Positions 62,604-64,000 of a DNA stretch of 64,000 nt are shown here, in pieces. This stretch comes from Bacteroidales bacterium (GTDB taxonomy: Bacteria > Bacteroidota > Bacteroidia > Bacteroidales > UBA1402): contig JAFODP010000009.1 of the NCBI GenBank assembly GCA_017380635.1, forward strand, positions 62,001 through 126,000, in the 5' to 3' direction. The first letter of the stretch is position 1. Each line of letters starts with the position of its first letter. Position numbers and translations under genes: made by a program. The notes beneath the pieces were generated by a model. It was not told where the DNA came from and made no database searches. It saw only the letters and a program-made list of their open reading frames with translations.

Positions 62604-64000
62604 TTATTTCGTCAAACCTAACACGATAACCCAAAAAGATTTGGCCGGCATGCTCAGTTGCAAAGGCAAAGCTTCTATCAAGAGCATTTCTTCTTTAGGC
62701 ACTACCGTATAGGGCGCATCCAAAGTATTTCCCATCAATTCGTTAGAAGATTCCAAGCGAATCAACTTGGCCTGCGGATGATATTCCTTCAAAGACTTTA
62801 ACGCAATCGACCAATCTTTCGGCTGCTCATTGGCATTGGCAAGTTTCAAAATCAACTGATGTTTTTCTTTATCTATCACCGCCGATGCATACAATCCGTC
62901 CTGTCCACTTAAAGCCTGTTTATCAGAAGAATATGTTTGACAAACTTGCGCTCCCTTATATTGCGAATACAGTTGCTGAACATACCAATTAACACTCTTC
63001 ACAGAACGAAGATTATCAAACCAGATCAAGTCTGGGTTCCATTGCCATGCCTCTACATGGGCAAACAAAGGAGCATAGGTTGCCAAACGAACCACGTCAG
63101 CATTACGTTCCAAACCCGTCATAAAACAAGCTTCTGCCAGTGCCGATTTGAAGTTGTTAGCCTTGGCACTCGGCGCGTCGTGGGCAGCATATTCTCCGGC
63201 AAACACCTTTGGTCCTTTGCGATCGTAGTTGTCATAACGGGCCGCATTAGCCAAAAACCATTCGGGAGATTTGTAATAATGTTCGTCCACCAGATCCACT
63301 TGCAAACGTTTCATTTCGGGCCACAAGTAGTCGAACTTTTCGCCGTCGGCCGAAGGTCCGGAACTTCCGATAATTTGAATGTCGGGGTATTGTGCACGAA
63401 TTGCTTTCACAAATACCTGCAAACGTTCAGGATATTCAGCACCCCATTGCTCATTTCCGATGGCCAAATATTTCATATTGAAGGGTGCAGGATGACCCAT
63501 TTCTGCTCGCAGAGCGCCCCATTGCGTATCAATAGCTCCATTGGCAAACTCAATCAAATCCAAAGCATCCTGCACAAATGGCTGCAAATCTTCCAACGAA
63601 GCATGCGCCGACATGTCATTGTTCTGATATTGACAAGCCAAACCGCAACTCAATACCGGCAAAGCCGTGGCGCCAATTTCTTCAGCCAAGAGGAAATATT
63701 CGTAAAAGCCCAATCCATACGACTGATAATAATCTGGGAAAAGACGATGCGCAAAAGTATACTGCCAACGGTTCTCATTCAAAGGTCGATTTTCCACCGC
63801 GCCAACGGAATGTTTCCACTGATAACGAGTTGCCAAATCCGTGCCTTCCACAATACAACCTCCGGGAAAACGCAGCACTCCGGGCTTCAAATCGGCCAAA
63901 GCTTGCACCAGATCGCGACGAAGTCCATTTTCATGATGGTTCCAAGTAGCCTTCGGGAACAAGGAAACATGCTCCAAATCGATAGCTTGCGTATTACGAT
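62604..64000 (-). CDS. Alpha-L-arabinofuranosidase, family GH51, 5' end outside the window
   Basis: At least 465 codons run in from the right edge (RNTQAIDLEHVSLFP being the first visible in-frame residues). The TIM barrel has DLKPGVLRFPGGCIVEG, the acid/base in YLAIGNEQWG and the nucleophile in KVFAGEYAAHD, all characteristic of GH51. A C-terminal beta-sandwich follows and ends PAKSFWVIVLGLTK. It releases arabinose from arabinan or arabinoxylan side chains. An N-terminal domain and probable signal peptide are cut off. Together with the pectin esterase and GH2 it indicates plant polysaccharide use, though the genes are not clustered. Confidence 0.93.
   Translation of the reverse strand, partial: RNTQAIDLEHVSLFPKATWNHHENGLRRDLVQALADLKPGVLRFPGGCIVEGTDLATRYQWKHSVGAVENRPLNENRWQYTFAHRLFPDYYQSYGLGFYEYFLLAEEIGATALPVLSCGLACQYQNNDMSAHASLEDLQPFVQDALDLIEFANGAIDTQWGALRAEMGHPAPFNMKYLAIGNEQWGAEYPERLQVFVKAIRAQYPDIQIIGSSGPSADGEKFDYLWPEMKRLQVDLVDEHYYKSPEWFLANAARYDNYDRKGPKVFAGEYAAHDAPSAKANNFKSALAEACFMTGLERNADVVRLATYAPLFAHVEAWQWNPDLIWFDNLRSVKSVNWYVQQLYSQYKGAQVCQTYSSDKQALSGQDGLYASAVIDKEKHQLILKLANANEQPKDWSIALKSLKEYHPQAKLIRLESSNELMGNTLDAPYTVVPKEEMLLIEALPLQLSMPAKSFWVIVLGLTK

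Overview
The window is a stretch of chromosome from a Bacteroidota bacterium, most likely an anaerobic, gut-type member of the Bacteroidales. I infer this from several things. The gene families include GldH, the type IX secretion plug protein (DUF5103), major-paralogous-domain and InlB-type repeat lipoproteins, and outer-membrane barrels with a carboxypeptidase-like plug domain. The order purH-mreB-mreC-mreD-PBP2-rodA is also characteristic. Promoters of the Bacteroidota type (TTTG, about 20 bases, TAnnTTTG) recur upstream of tRNA-Pro, gapA, the ilv operon and a candidate small RNA. I cannot name the genus.

Layout: 1-6.6 kb holds aspS (cut by the left edge), carB and a PurF-like protein that lacks the catalytic cysteine, then tRNA-Pro. 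From 6.75 to about 9.85 kb lies an AT-rich remnant island: a broken serine recombinase abutting the tRNA terminator, an XRE regulator module, a secreted protein of unknown function and a truncated Rep-like pair. From 9.9 to 19.9 kb come a hypothetical gene, a TonB-C-type protein, the branched-chain amino acid operon ilvDBNC, rlmH-miaA, gapA and a tiny lipoprotein gene. From 20 to 24 kb an M23-family protein, holB, ricT and gldH overlap or abut. From 24 to 35 kb the minus strand carries purH, the cell-shape genes, an EF-hand membrane protein and a two-domain pectin esterase. From 35.7 to 40 kb there is a dehydrogenase-pflB-pflA unit. From 40 to 48.2 kb the minus strand runs iorA-iorB, two SGNH-like proteins, an MBOAT acyltransferase and a T9SS plug protein. 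From 48.2 to 53.6 kb there is a candidate small RNA and a pair of translationally coupled envelope genes (PEGA protein and repeat lipoprotein). The last part has a GH2 glycosidase, tilS, pheS, nth, a TonB-dependent-receptor-type barrel, a zinc peptidase and a GH51 arabinofuranosidase cut by the right edge.

The clearest regulatory discovery is a complete attenuator in front of ilvD. A consensus promoter is followed by a 20-residue leader peptide in which 12 residues are Val, Ile or Leu. An 8-base segment directly after its stop codon is perfectly complementary to the 5' arm of an intrinsic terminator that sits 9 bases before ilvD. This is the textbook geometry for ribosome-mediated attenuation of ilvDBNC by branched-chain aminoacyl-tRNA supply.

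Other points of interest are the glutaminase-dead PurF paralogue next to carB, the coupling of indolepyruvate oxidoreductase genes to an O-acyltransferase/SGNH cassette, a roughly 100-nt two-hairpin RNA between iorA and the repeat lipoprotein, and a 28-residue lipoprotein gene behind gapA. Metabolically the window suggests a plant-polysaccharide degrader (pectin esterase, GH2, GH51) that ferments through pyruvate formate-lyase. No CRISPR array, rRNA operon or intact transposon was seen.
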